NCBI RefSeq assembly: GCF_000725545.1
Contig: NZ_JNZP01000011.1
Span: 184,240-248,239 of the forward strand
Source of the DNA: Streptomyces exfoliatus
GTDB lineage: Bacteria; Actinomycetota; Actinomycetes; Streptomycetales; Streptomycetaceae
DNA: 64,000 nucleotides
Direction: 5' to 3'
In this document: positions 23,947 through 33,000 of the stretch, in pieces
Layout of the letters: each line of letters opens with the position of its first letter
Position numbering within the stretch: the stretch's first letter is position 1
The notes under the pieces: generated by a model
Database searches by the model: none
Seen by the model: only the letters and a program-made list of their open reading frames with translations
Told to the model about the DNA's origin: nothing
Position numbers and translations under genes: made by a program

Positions 23947-25431
23947 ATGAACCTCTCCGACCTCCTCGGCAGCAGTGCGGCCCAGCACGGCCCCAGCATC
24001 GCCGTCGAACTCGGCGACACGTCGCTGACGTACGCGGCACTTGACGAACTCGCGGGCAGGACGGCCGCGTTGCTCGCCGCGCGCGGCGTCGTGCCCGGCG
24101 ACCGGATCGGTCTCATGCTGCCCAACCTGCTGGAGTTCCCGGCCCTCTTCTACGGCGCGCTGCGCGCCGGCGCCGTCGTCGTCCCTATGAACCCGCTGCT
24201 GAAGGCCCGCGAGATCGCCCACTACCTCAGGGACTCGGGCCCGGTGCTGTTGTTCGCCCACGAGTCCCTCGTCGAGGAGGTGGACGCGGGCCGCAGCGCC
24301 GCGGACTCGCAGGTCGCGGTGGTCCCGATCGGGGCCGGCTCGCTCACCGGGCTGCTCGCCGGCCACACCGAGCCCGTCACCACCTCGGTCGGCGCCGGCG
24401 AGGACACCGCCGTCATCCTTTACACCTCCGGCACCACCGGCCTGCCCAAGGGCGCCGAGCTCACCCACACCAACCTCGGCCGCAACTCCGAGATAGCCGC
24501 CCGGTCGCTGTTCGGCCTCGCCCCTGCGGACAACATCCTGGGCTGCCTGCCGCTGTTCCACACCTTCGGCCTGGTCGTGACGATGAACACCGCCGTCACC
24601 GTCGGCGCCCGCCTCACCCTGCTCCCCCGCTTCGAGCCCGCGCACGCGCTGCGGATCATCCAGGAGCGCCGGGTCACCCTGCTCGCGGGCGTGCCGACGA
24701 TGTACGCGGCCCTGCTCGGCACCCACGCCCAGGAGCCCGACGCCTACGACGTCTCCACCCTGCGCATGTGCGTCTCCGGCGGTGCCTCGTTGCCCGTCGA
24801 GGTCCTGCACGGCTTCGAGAAGGCCTTCGACTGTCTGCTGCTTGAGGGCTTCGGCATGTCCGAGACCTCTCCCGTCGCCTCCTTCAACCACCCGGACCGG
24901 CCGCGCAAGGCCGGGACGGTCGGCACGCCGATCGAAGGCGTCGAGCTGCGTCTTGCGGACGTCGTCGACGGGGTCGGCGAGCTGTGCGTGCGCGGACACA
25001 ACGTCATGAAGGGGTACTGGGGCCGGCCGGAGGCCACCGCCGAGACGGTGAAGGACGGCTGGCTGCACACGGGCGACCTGGCCCGCGTCGACGAGGAGGG
25101 CTACTACTCCATCGTCGACCGCAAGAAGGACCTCGTGATCCGCGGCGGCTACAACGTCTACCCCCGGGAGATCGAGGAGGTCCTGTACGAGCACCCGGCC
25201 GTCGCCGAGGCCGCCGTGATCGGACTGCCCGACGACGCGCTCGGCGAAGAGGTCGCCGCCGCCGTCGCGCTGCGTCCCGGCGCCGAGGCGACCCCCGAGG
25301 AGCTGCGGGAGTTCGTGCGCGCCCAGGTCGCCGCGTACAAGTACCCCCGGGTGGTCTGGATCGTCGACACGCTGCCCAAGGGCGCCACCGGCAAGATCCT
25401 CAAGCGGGAGATCGCGGCCACCCGTCCCTGA
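23947..25431 (+). CDS. Acyl-CoA synthetase (AMP-forming)
   Basis: This 494-residue ligase has the full adenylation-enzyme set: YTSGTTGLPKGAELTH near residue 158, LPLFHTFG, the acyl-binding gate SGGASLPVEV, the A5 motif LEGFGMSETSPV, HTGDLARVDEEGYYSIVDRKKD at about 375, and the C-terminal lysine in LPKGATGKILKRE. It would convert the acid made by the aldehyde dehydrogenase to a CoA thioester for beta-oxidation. The family pattern is that of medium/long-chain fatty-acid-CoA ligases. It is the last gene of the TetR-linked operon. Confidence 0.87.
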   Translation: MNLSDLLGSSAAQHGPSIAVELGDTSLTYAALDELAGRTAALLAARGVVPGDRIGLMLPNLLEFPALFYGALRAGAVVVPMNPLLKAREIAHYLRDSGPVLLFAHESLVEEVDAGRSAADSQVAVVPIGAGSLTGLLAGHTEPVTTSVGAGEDTAVILYTSGTTGLPKGAELTHTNLGRNSEIAARSLFGLAPADNILGCLPLFHTFGLVVTMNTAVTVGARLTLLPRFEPAHALRIIQERRVTLLAGVPTMYAALLGTHAQEPDAYDVSTLRMCVSGGASLPVEVLHGFEKAFDCLLLEGFGMSETSPVASFNHPDRPRKAGTVGTPIEGVELRLADVVDGVGELCVRGHNVMKGYWGRPEATAETVKDGWLHTGDLARVDEEGYYSIVDRKKDLVIRGGYNVYPREIEEVLYEHPAVAEAAVIGLPDDALGEEVAAAVALRPGAEATPEELREFVRAQVAAYKYPRVVWIVDTLPKGATGKILKREIAATRP

Positions 25432-25810
25432 CCTCAGGGCCTTCACCCCGCAGGGCCTCCGCGGTCAGCTCCACGGCCCGTCGTCCGCAGGGACGCCGGG
25501 CCGCCAGGTGTCGGCGGGAACAACCCGCCCGCGGGGGCCGTCAGTGTGGGCACCCGCTCTTCGGCGGCCAGCGGCCAGGCGCGTCCCCGCCGGCCCCATC
25601 ACTACGTCCCGCCGCCGGCGGGGCGTCGGCCGCGGGACTGGTCCGAGGCCGAGGCCCGTCTGGGCGTCGCAGGGACCCGGGCCGGATCGACCGGCGGTCG
25701 ACCGTCCTGCGTACCCCGGGGTGGCCGACGCCGGCCGGCGGCCCCGCTCCGTCGACCACCTCTCCCTCGGCCTCACCGACGCCCCCGCCTTCAGCCCCAC
25801 CGGAAGCCGG
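25432..25810. other. Gap between convergent genes with no recognisable feature
   Basis: About 380 bases between the ligase (plus) and the regulator (minus). Several frames are open but all read Arg/Pro/Gly-rich noise without family motifs. Short GC-rich inverted repeats (for example GCCGCCGGCGGGGCGTCGGCC near 25610) may serve as terminators. No gene is supported. Confidence 0.45.
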
Positions 25811-26809
25811 TCACGTGCGCAGGGGTTCCGCCCAGCCGTTGCGCACGGCGTGGGCGCCCAGCTGCATCCGGGTCCGGACCCCGGCCATGTCCATGAGGTG
25901 GCGCAGGCGCCGGTGCAGGGTGCGCGGTGACAGACCGAGCTGGGTCGCCGCCGTCAGGTCCGTGAGGCCGGCCAGGAGCAGCGCGAGGATCTTGCGGTCC
26001 AGCTCGGTCGGACCTTCGGGAGCGACCTCGACGGTCGCTTCCGATCCGCCTTCTGTCTCGGACAAGCTGAGCGGGTGGGCCGTGCGCCACACCGCTTCGA
26101 ACAGCGCGTCCAGCGCGTCCAGCAGGCCACTGCGGTGCAGCAGCACGGCACCGTGTTCTCCGGCCGGTGTGACGGCGAGCGGTACCAGTCCGAGATGGGC
26201 GTCGGCCAGTACGAGTTTCATCGGGACGTGGTCCGCGACCCGCAGCTGTACGCCGTTGCGCAGGGAGTCGATGGCGTCGCGGACGATGCCCGGCTCGGCC
26301 AGCACCTCGCGGTCCAGTACGGCCCGGAAGCGCACTCCGCGGTCGAGGGCCACGGGCTCGGCCGTGTTCTCGTCGGGCGGGAGGGCGACGAACGGTGCGG
26401 TGATGAAGGAGCGGACCTGTGTCCTGGCAGCCTGCTGCACCTGGAGGAACCGGTGACGGATGGCGTCGACGCCCGTGACGACCTCGATCAGGTCGGTGAT
26501 GCTGCTGCCGGTCATCGCGGCCCGGTGTTCCTCCGCGAAGGTCACCAGCGCCTGCTCGGCCGTACGCAGTTCGTCCCGGCGCCGGCCGATGAGAGCGCCG
26601 AGTGCCACGGCCGGCGGCGCGGCGGTGAACAGGGCGTCCGCCGACCGGGTCGCCAGCCCCCACTCGACCAGGCGCGAGAGAGCCTTGTCGACGTGGGCGT
26701 GGGACAGTGCGAGCAGGTCCGCGAGAAGGGCCGTGGTGGTCCTGGGCCGTCCGACCAACGCCCTGTAGACGCGCTCGTCATCGGGTTCGAGACCCAGAGC
26801 ATCAAGCAT
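25811..26809 (-). CDS. TrmB-like/LuxR-type transcriptional regulator
   Basis: This 332-residue protein has an N-terminal TrmB-type winged helix (LGLEPDDERVYRALVGRPRT, then LSHAHVDKALSRLVEWGLA). A middle region like a phospholipase-D-type effector domain follows (DRGVRFRAVLDREVL, LRVADHVPMKLVLAD). The C-terminal LuxR helix-turn-helix spans about 268-325 (LDRKILALLLAGLTDLTAAT, LGLSPRTLHRRLRHLMDMAG). This two-HTH design is frequent in Streptomyces. ATG 26809 is chosen because the first helix starts within five residues. Its target is unknown; it is followed by no obvious partner and lies downstream of the protease gene on the same strand. Confidence 0.8.
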   Translation of the reverse strand: MLDALGLEPDDERVYRALVGRPRTTTALLADLLALSHAHVDKALSRLVEWGLATRSADALFTAAPPAVALGALIGRRRDELRTAEQALVTFAEEHRAAMTGSSITDLIEVVTGVDAIRHRFLQVQQAARTQVRSFITAPFVALPPDENTAEPVALDRGVRFRAVLDREVLAEPGIVRDAIDSLRNGVQLRVADHVPMKLVLADAHLGLVPLAVTPAGEHGAVLLHRSGLLDALDALFEAVWRTAHPLSLSETEGGSEATVEVAPEGPTELDRKILALLLAGLTDLTAATQLGLSPRTLHRRLRHLMDMAGVRTRMQLGAHAVRNGWAEPLRT

Positions 26810-26905
26810 CGGCGATCGACTCTCTTCCGCTTGCCGCAGCGGAGTGAGTATGCGCCATGGCGGCAGACCGTGAAAAGCCCCTGCTGGGAGGGGGTACGGG
26901 GAGAA

Positions 26906-26935
26906 GGGCCCCGGGAAGTCGCCTTCCCGGGGCCC
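26906..26935 (-). terminator. Strong hairpin terminator of the subtilisin gene
   Basis: GGGCCCCGGGAAG (26906-26918), a 4-base loop and CTTCCCGGGGCCC (26923-26935) form a perfect 13-base-pair stem. It starts 12 bases after the stop of the secreted protease. No T-run follows, as is usual for high-GC actinobacterial terminators. It should separate the protease transcript from the regulator gene downstream. Confidence 0.8.
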
Positions 26936-26946
26936 GGCCGTGCGGC

Positions 26947-29900
26947 TCATCGCAGGCCGTACGCCCGGATGATCTCGTTCGTGACGCCGTAGCCGCCGTC
27001 CGTCCCGGCGCTCGCGCGGAGGGAGACGAAGCCGCCGGGCTTCCTGGCCGTCCGGAACGAACCCGTCCAGGAGCCGCCGGTGCCCTTGGTCAGGGTCACC
27101 TTCTGCCAGGTGGCGCCGTCGTCGTACGACACGTCCAGCGTCACCGTGGTGACCCTGCCGGGCACGGTGCCGCCGTCCATGGACACCGGCTCGAGCGCGA
27201 TCCGCTGGACGGCGTTGGCCTTGACGTCGCCGTGCAGGTCCGTCTCCAGCTCGTAGTCCAGGTTCAGCACCGAGAACGGCTCGAAGAAGTCCGAGTCGAC
27301 GGTGCCGGACATGAAGGTCCACTCGGTGTGGGTGCGCGTCGACAGCCGGAAGAGGTCGCCGGGCCGCTCGACGTCGAGGACGGCGCGGTACGGCAGGTTG
27401 CCGGCCGGCACCTCCACCCACTGCATGTCGCCGCTGACCGGGTTGTCGTGGATCAGCGTGTCGCCCTGGAAGACCCGCAGGTGGGACGGCGTCTCACCCC
27501 ACGGCAGGTAGCCGCCGAGACGCATGGTGTCGCTGGCGGAGGCCCAGGCCTGCACGTTCCAGGTCATGTAGTTCTGCCAGCGGGAGTTGTACACACCGAA
27601 GGACTCGCTCTGGCCGGGCCGGGTCGCCGGGGCGAACCAGTCGAGCCGGGTGGTGCTGCCCTTGGCGTACGTGTTGTCGCCCGACACCATCGCCCACGGC
27701 AGCGGTCCGTCGACGCCCTGCGTGTGGAACTCCCTCCAGACCTGGCCCGGGGTCACCCACTCGGTGCGGGTGCCGGGGTGCCATTCGAGTTCGGGAAGGT
27801 TGAACGACGGGCTGAGGGTGAAGTCGGACCGGTAGCCCTCGGCCAGGCGACCGCCCGCCGCCGCGTAGTAGCGGGCGTCGATCCGTGCGAGGTCGGCCTG
27901 GGTGGGCTTGTAGACCAGAGCCCGGTCCGGCACCTGGCCGGGGTAGTCCCGGGTCAGGTCGTAGACGAACGGCGTGTACTCGGTCTGCTTCACCGTCAGC
28001 ATGGCCCTGCCGGCCTCGGCCATCGCGAGGAGTGCCCGGCCGGCGTCGCGGTGCACGGCGGCGACCGGGATCGCCGACTCGCCGACGTACTCCACCAGGG
28101 CACCGACACCGTCGTTGACCACGATCAGCGCCTTCGCTCCGGCCGCGGCCGCGGCCTCGGCGCGCTCCTGCGGCGAGACCTCGTCGCCGCGCTCGACGAC
28201 GACGACCCTGCCCTTGGCGTCGACCTTCTCGTACGCGGCCGCCGCGCCGTCACCGGCGTGTACGACGCGCAGCGTGTCCGTGGCCGTGCCCAGGGCGCTG
28301 CCCGCCTGTACCCGTGTCTCGAACCGAAGCCGGCCGTCCGGCGTGCTCAGGCCGAGCTGCGGCTCGCCCTTGCGCCAGCGGGTGACCAGGGTGAAGTCGC
28401 CCCGCGTCATCCGCTCCGTCGGGGCGACGTAGACGTCGTCGTACGTCGGCGGCAGCACGTACGCGCTGCGGTAGTCCATGTACGGGTCGAAGCCCTCGTA
28501 GTGGACGTTGAAGTCGACCTTGCGCTGGCGGTCCTCGGTGCGCTGCGGCGCCTCGGTCTGCAGCAGGCGCGCCTTGCTCGCGTCGAGCACGACGTCCGCG
28601 GAGCCGCCCTCGAGCACGGTCTCCGGGTCGACGAGCACGGCCACGCCCGAGCGGTCGGCCTTCTCGCCCGGCACGTCGATGTACCCCGCGACGGTGTACA
28701 GGCCGGGTGCCATGCGCATCGTGGTCGAGCCCTCGACGTGGACGTTCCACGGCCAGGGGTCGCCGGCCAGGTTGATGCCGACCCAGCCGGAGGCGGGCTT
28801 GCCGTCCTTGCCGACGAGCTTGATGTTCAGGTTGTGGCGCTCCTCCTCCTTGAGCAGCGCCACGGACGTGCGGGTCACCGGCCGGCCGGTGGCCGCGTCG
28901 GTGGCGATCACGTGGCCGGCGTGCCGACCTGCCGAGGCGGTCCGCGGGTCACCGGTGACGGGGACCGCGGCGGTGCCGCCCGCGGGGACGGTCACCTCGG
29001 TGGCTCCCAGCGTGAACGGCCCGTCGGCGTCGGTCAGCGCCAGGTTCAGCGTGACGTCGGCGGAACCGGTGTTGGTGAGGTTCAGCTCCTTCGTGACGGC
29101 GACGTCGCCCGGCTCGTGCGGCCACGTGTAGCTGCCGAAGAAGAGCGATCCGGTGGCGCGGACCTCGGTGCGCACGGCCGCGGCCACGTCGAGACGGCCG
29201 GTGCCGACCTCGTACGGCGAGAAGTCGTCGCCGAGGCCCTTCGCGGTGCTCGTGAGGTGTTCCTTCAGCTGCGCGCCGGTCCAGTCCGGGTGCCGCTGGG
29301 CCAGGAGCGCCGCCGCGCCCGCCACGTGCGGGGTGGCCATCGAGGTCCCGCTGATGGTGCGGTAGAGACCTTCACCGCCGTCGGTCATCGCCTGCGAGCG
29401 GGCCGCGGTGATGTCCACGCCCGGCGCAGCGATGTCCGGCTTCATGCCACCGGAGTGGGCCAGCGGACCGGTGCTGGAGAAGGACGCGAGCCGGTCCTGC
29501 TTGTCCGTGGCCGCCACGGTCAGCGCCGCGGCGGCCGCGCCCGGCGCGGAGATGCTCTCCGGGCCCGCGTTGCCGGCGGCTATGACGAACAGCGTGCCGT
29601 ACTGCGCGGAGAGCGCGTCGACCATCTGCGACATCGGGTCGCTGCCGTCCGTGGGGTAGGAGTCTCCGAGGCTCATGTTGACGATGTCGGCACCGGATTC
29701 GGCGGCCCACTGCATGCCGGCCATGACCCACGAGTCCTGACCGGACCCTTCCGCGCCGCCGAGCACCTTGCCGACGTAGAGGTCGGCGCCGGGCGCGACG
29801 CCCTTGTTCTCTCCCCCGGAGGCGGCGCCCGAGCCGACGATCGTGCCGGCCACGTGCGTGCCGTGCCCGTTGACGTCGGTGACGCCCTCCCCCGGCACGA

Positions 29901-30681
29901 AGCTGGTGGTGCCGTCGATCAGGCCGGCGAAGTCGGGGTGGCCGACGTCGATGCCGGTGTCGAGCACCGCGACCTTGACGCCCTGGCCGGTGTAGCCGGC
30001 TTCCCACGCCTCGGACGCGCCGATCAGCGGCACACTGTCCTTCAGGTCTGCCTTCACCCGGCCGTCGAGCCAGAGCTTCGCCACGCCCGCGCTCAACTTC
30101 GCGCCGCCTCGCGGCACGACGGTCTTCCAGAAGGTGCGGATCTGCCGCTTCTCGCTGCTGAGCGCGGCACCGCCGATGCCGCGGAGCTTGCGGGTCAGCT
30201 TGCTGCCCCGGGGGGCCGTCGGCTCGACGGCCGCGCGGGACGTCGGCTGGGTGTAGGTCGCGATCAGCGGGACGGCGGGCGACTTCGCGTCGTCGTAGCC
30301 CATGTCGATCAGGTCGGTGACGTTGAACAGCCGCCGGTCCAGCTTGTCCGTTCCGAGCAGCGGCTCCGCTTCGTCGGGGATGACGAACAGGTCACCCTTG
30401 ATCTCCTGCAGTTTCACACCGCCGACGGCGCCGTCCGGTCTGCGAACGTCGGCTGTCTGCTTGCCGTCGGCCGCCGTGGTGACCGTGACGACGTCGCCGG
30501 TGACCAGGGTGACCTCGTGGGTCGCCGAGGGCTTGGCGAGGGCGGCGGGCTTGTCCGGAGCGGCATGGGCCGGTGGCTGCGCGAGGACGAGGCCCGATGC
30601 CAGCAGGGGCACCGCGGTGAGCGCGGAGACCAGCCGTCGGCGCCCGCGCCGGGAGGCGGAAAATCGAGAGGGGAAGTACAT
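26947..30681 (-). CDS. Large secreted S8 (subtilisin-like) serine protease
   Basis: This 1244-residue protein has a signal peptide (RRGRRRLVSALTAVPLLASG, cleavage near AHAA at 39-41), then a propeptide region to about 210. The peptidase S8 domain has catalytic Asp241 (LDTGID), His273 (NGHGTHVAG) and Ser447 (SGTSMATPHVAG), with the oxyanion Asn in IAAGNAGPE. The remaining 750 residues hold beta-sandwich segments (TKELNLTNTGSADVTLNLAL), a protease-associated insert near 845-880 (VERGDEVSPQERAEAA, AKALIVVND), and a C-terminal all-beta region. It would be exported and degrade protein outside the cell. All catalytic residues are intact. The gene is monocistronic, bounded by a 13-bp hairpin downstream. 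The length is normal for the large Streptomyces subclass. Confidence 0.92.
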   Translation of the reverse strand: MYFPSRFSASRRGRRRLVSALTAVPLLASGLVLAQPPAHAAPDKPAALAKPSATHEVTLVTGDVVTVTTAADGKQTADVRRPDGAVGGVKLQEIKGDLFVIPDEAEPLLGTDKLDRRLFNVTDLIDMGYDDAKSPAVPLIATYTQPTSRAAVEPTAPRGSKLTRKLRGIGGAALSSEKRQIRTFWKTVVPRGGAKLSAGVAKLWLDGRVKADLKDSVPLIGASEAWEAGYTGQGVKVAVLDTGIDVGHPDFAGLIDGTTSFVPGEGVTDVNGHGTHVAGTIVGSGAASGGENKGVAPGADLYVGKVLGGAEGSGQDSWVMAGMQWAAESGADIVNMSLGDSYPTDGSDPMSQMVDALSAQYGTLFVIAAGNAGPESISAPGAAAAALTVAATDKQDRLASFSSTGPLAHSGGMKPDIAAPGVDITAARSQAMTDGGEGLYRTISGTSMATPHVAGAAALLAQRHPDWTGAQLKEHLTSTAKGLGDDFSPYEVGTGRLDVAAAVRTEVRATGSLFFGSYTWPHEPGDVAVTKELNLTNTGSADVTLNLALTDADGPFTLGATEVTVPAGGTAAVPVTGDPRTASAGRHAGHVIATDAATGRPVTRTSVALLKEEERHNLNIKLVGKDGKPASGWVGINLAGDPWPWNVHVEGSTTMRMAPGLYTVAGYIDVPGEKADRSGVAVLVDPETVLEGGSADVVLDASKARLLQTEAPQRTEDRQRKVDFNVHYEGFDPYMDYRSAYVLPPTYDDVYVAPTERMTRGDFTLVTRWRKGEPQLGLSTPDGRLRFETRVQAGSALGTATDTLRVVHAGDGAAAAYEKVDAKGRVVVVERGDEVSPQERAEAAAAAGAKALIVVNDGVGALVEYVGESAIPVAAVHRDAGRALLAMAEAGRAMLTVKQTEYTPFVYDLTRDYPGQVPDRALVYKPTQADLARIDARYYAAAGGRLAEGYRSDFTLSPSFNLPELEWHPGTRTEWVTPGQVWREFHTQGVDGPLPWAMVSGDNTYAKGSTTRLDWFAPATRPGQSESFGVYNSRWQNYMTWNVQAWASASDTMRLGGYLPWGETPSHLRVFQGDTLIHDNPVSGDMQWVEVPAGNLPYRAVLDVERPGDLFRLSTRTHTEWTFMSGTVDSDFFEPFSVLNLDYELETDLHGDVKANAVQRIALEPVSMDGGTVPGRVTTVTLDVSYDDGATWQKVTLTKGTGGSWTGSFRTARKPGGFVSLRASAGTDGGYGVTNEIIRAYGLR

Positions 30682-30915
30682 GTCATGGGTCTATCGACCG
30701 GTGAACACGGTCGTGAAGACCTCATGACGGCAAGTCCTCGCCATGGCAAAGGTCTGCCAGCCGTGAACGTCGCGATTCCGGACGGAAGGGCGCCGACGGG
30801 CGCGGGTCCGGCGCCCCGTTCGCCTCGGGAGGCAACGCGCCGCAGGCGGGGGCGACACCCGGTCCCCTCGTCCTGCCGACGTGCGCCGGCGGACGAGGGG
30901 CGTCAGATTGGAGGT

Positions 30916-30931
30916 GTCCGGTCCACCGGAC
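30916..30931 (+). promoter_or_regulatory. 16-base palindrome upstream of the DUF7144 gene
   Basis: GTCCGGT-CC-ACCGGAC is a 7+7 perfect dyad, 37 bases upstream of ATG 30968, in the gap between the divergent protease and DUF7144 genes. Its position fits an operator or activator site for the plus-strand block. Which protein binds it is unknown. A related shorter palindrome (CGTCCGGACG, 34625-34634) lies upstream of the SDR gene at 34767. Confidence 0.45.
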
Positions 30932-30967
30932 GAAGACGCCTCGGGGCAGACGACGGAGGAACCTGTC

Positions 30968-31381
30968 ATGACGACCCCCACGAGCGCACCCGGTCGACGA
31001 GAGTCCACACACAGCAGCGGTTGGCTGGTGTTCGCCGCCGTCATCATGATCTTCAGCGGTGTCATGACGATGCTCGGAGGCATTTCGGCCATCGCCGAGG
31101 ACGACGTGTTCCTGGCCACGCGCAACTACGTCTACGAGCTCGACCTCACCGGCTGGGGCTGGATCCATCTCGTCCTGGGCCTCGTGATCGCGCTCACCGG
31201 CGCCGCCCTGTTCAGCGGTGCCACCTGGGCCCGGGCCGTGGGCGTGGGGCTGGCCGGTCTCAGCATGATCGCCAACTTCATGTGGCTTCCCTATACGCCG
31301 TGGTGGGCGCTGTTGCTCATCGCCATCGACGCGCTCATCATCTGGGGGCTGTGCGTCGCTCCGCGGCCCGCGAGGGACTGA
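30968..31381 (+). CDS. DUF7144-type four-helix membrane protein
   Basis: This 137-residue protein has a short hydrophilic head and four membrane helices: [55 protein letters not shown] and [16 protein letters not shown]. It matches a family common in actinobacteria (DUF7144) with no known activity, and is often found near stress or dormancy genes. GGAGGA 6 bases before ATG 30968 sets the start. It opens a plus-strand run of redox genes. Confidence 0.8.
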   Translation: MTTPTSAPGRRESTHSSGWLVFAAVIMIFSGVMTMLGGISAIAEDDVFLATRNYVYELDLTGWGWIHLVLGLVIALTGAALFSGATWARAVGVGLAGLSMIANFMWLPYTPWWALLLIAIDALIIWGLCVAPRPARD

Positions 31382-31400
31382 CCTGACGGAACCCGTACCC

Positions 31401-31925
31401 GTGGTGATCGAGACAGCGGCGGGGGAACCACTGCGGATGGCGCTCGTCGTCGGCGTGGCCGGATCGGGCAAGTCGACGGTGGGCCGGCTTCTCGCCGAGC
31501 GGCTGGGCTGGGAGTACCAGGACGCGGACGCGTTCCACTCCGAGGCCGGCCGCGCCAGGATGCCCCTCGGCCGGGGGTCCGTCGACGGCACTCCGTACGA
31601 CTTCCGCACCGCCCGTCCCCTCGGCGATCTGAGACTGGACACCGCCTTCACCGGGCTCGACCGCACCGCCGACGGCCGCGCGACCGTGCGGCTGGCGCAT
31701 CCCTCCGGCCGTCATGGCGTCGATCTCTGGCTCGGCGAGGGCACCCGGTACGTGCAGGTGTTCACGGGTGACACCCTGGCCGGGCCCGAACGGCGGCGGG
31801 GCGTCGCCGTGGAGCCGATGTCCTGTCCGCCGGACGCCTTCCGCAGCGGCACGGACCTCACCGTCCTGGAACCGGGTGCGACCCATGTGCTCCGGTGGGG
31901 CCTGAGTCCCTGGGGGGACGCGTGA
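31401..31925 (+). pseudogene. In-frame chimera: gluconokinase head joined to aldose-1-epimerase tail
   Basis: The 174-residue product joins two unrelated truncated proteins. Residues 12-52 ([20 protein letters not shown], then [16 protein letters not shown]) are the P-loop and sugar-binding start of a gluconokinase. From about residue 54 (near 31560) it switches to the last 120 residues of an aldose 1-epimerase: [35 protein letters not shown], the C-terminal catalytic Glu in [12 protein letters not shown], and LRWGLSPWG. The kinase lacks its lid and most of its core, and the epimerase lacks its catalytic histidines. Neither activity is expected. The frame is kept and the end overlaps the cyclase gene (GTGA), so it is still translated and may serve only for coupling. 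The start could be GTG 31401 or ATG 31437. Confidence 0.75.
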
Positions 31926-32872
31926 CACCGTCCGTGGAGCCGTCGGCGGCGAGCGCCATGACCGGGCGCGATTTCCGGGAGCTCTACGAGCGCCTGCGGA
32001 GACGGACGCCGCCGGCGGTGGACGGCCGGTGCGGGGCGCTGCGCCATCTGACTCCCGAGCGGGTGGCAGCGGCCGCAGGCGAGGTCCGCATCGGGCAGAC
32101 GGTGTCGCTGGCTGCTCCCATCGACACCGTACGGGGTCCCGACGACCCCGAGCCGGCGGTGCACCGGATGACCGGGCCCCGCCCGAGCGAGATCGGCTCG
32201 GACGCGCTGCACTTCGCCACGGACCGCTTCGCCATGAACGTGCACGGCGACGCGGACAGCCACCTCGACGCCCTCTGCCATGTCGTGTTCGACGACGAGC
32301 TCTACGGAGGCGTGCCCGCGAGCACCGTGACGCCCGAGGGCGCCCGACGGCTCTCCGTGGACCTGCTCGCCGACGGCATCGTCGGCCGGGGCGTCCTGCT
32401 GGACGTCCCGGGGCTGCGCGGCGTGCCCTGGCTGGAACCGGGCGACCATGTGACCCCGGACGACCTGACGGCCGCCGAGGCCGCCCAGGGGGTCCGGGTG
32501 GGGGCGGGCGACCTGCTGTTCGTCAGGGTGGGGCATCGTCTCCGGCGCACCGTGCTCGGGCCGTGGAACACGGCCGGGGCACGAGCGGGCCTCCACCCGA
32601 GCGCCGTGGAGTTCCTGGCCGAACGGGAGGTCGCGGCCCTGGGCGGGGACGGCAACAACGACACCGCGCCCAGTGCGGTGCGGGACGTCGCCTTCCCCGT
32701 GCACGTCCTGGCCATCCACGCCCTGGGCGTCCATCTCATGGACTACCTGCGGTTCGAGGACCTCGTGCCGGCCTGTGCCCGGGCCGGTCGATGGAGCTTC
32801 CTGTGCGTGGTGGCTCCCCTGCGCCTGACCGGAGGCACCGGCTCTCCGGTGAACCCGATCGCGGTGCTGTGA
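31922..32872 (+). CDS. Cyclase-family (kynurenine-formamidase-like) metal hydrolase
   Basis: This 316-residue protein belongs to the cyclase/formamidase family. The metal site appears as [14 protein letters not shown] near residue 105, a variant of the usual HxGTHxDxPxH, and a second histidine lies in [17 protein letters not shown] near 265. The N-terminal half has the typical [12 protein letters not shown] strand. Relatives hydrolyse formyl-kynurenine or cyclic amides with Mn or Zn in the cytosol. The changed motif (GDADSH for GTHxD) suggests a subfamily with another substrate. GTG 31922 overlaps the stop of the chimera. Confidence 0.78.
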   Translation: MTPSVEPSAASAMTGRDFRELYERLRRRTPPAVDGRCGALRHLTPERVAAAAGEVRIGQTVSLAAPIDTVRGPDDPEPAVHRMTGPRPSEIGSDALHFATDRFAMNVHGDADSHLDALCHVVFDDELYGGVPASTVTPEGARRLSVDLLADGIVGRGVLLDVPGLRGVPWLEPGDHVTPDDLTAAEAAQGVRVGAGDLLFVRVGHRLRRTVLGPWNTAGARAGLHPSAVEFLAEREVAALGGDGNNDTAPSAVRDVAFPVHVLAIHALGVHLMDYLRFEDLVPACARAGRWSFLCVVAPLRLTGGTGSPVNPIAVL

Positions 32873-33000
32873 ACCGGCCCCGTCCCCTGGACGCCGACCG
32901 GATCGCCGTCCGGGGAGAAGACGGCTACTTTCGATGAGGGGGTGGGACCGCTGGACCCTCGCCCCGGGGGGCGCCGGGCGCCTGACAGCAGGTCGGGGCC

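Noticed and set aside
22084..25446. 1120-codon open frame on the minus strand
   Set aside because: It is antisense to the aldehyde dehydrogenase and CoA ligase genes, whose motifs are complete and in order. No motif is seen in the antisense reading.
26857..31386. 1509-codon open frame on the plus strand
   Set aside because: It is antisense to the S8 protease, which has a full signal peptide and catalytic triad. The plus reading is low-complexity Val/Gly/Arg sequence.
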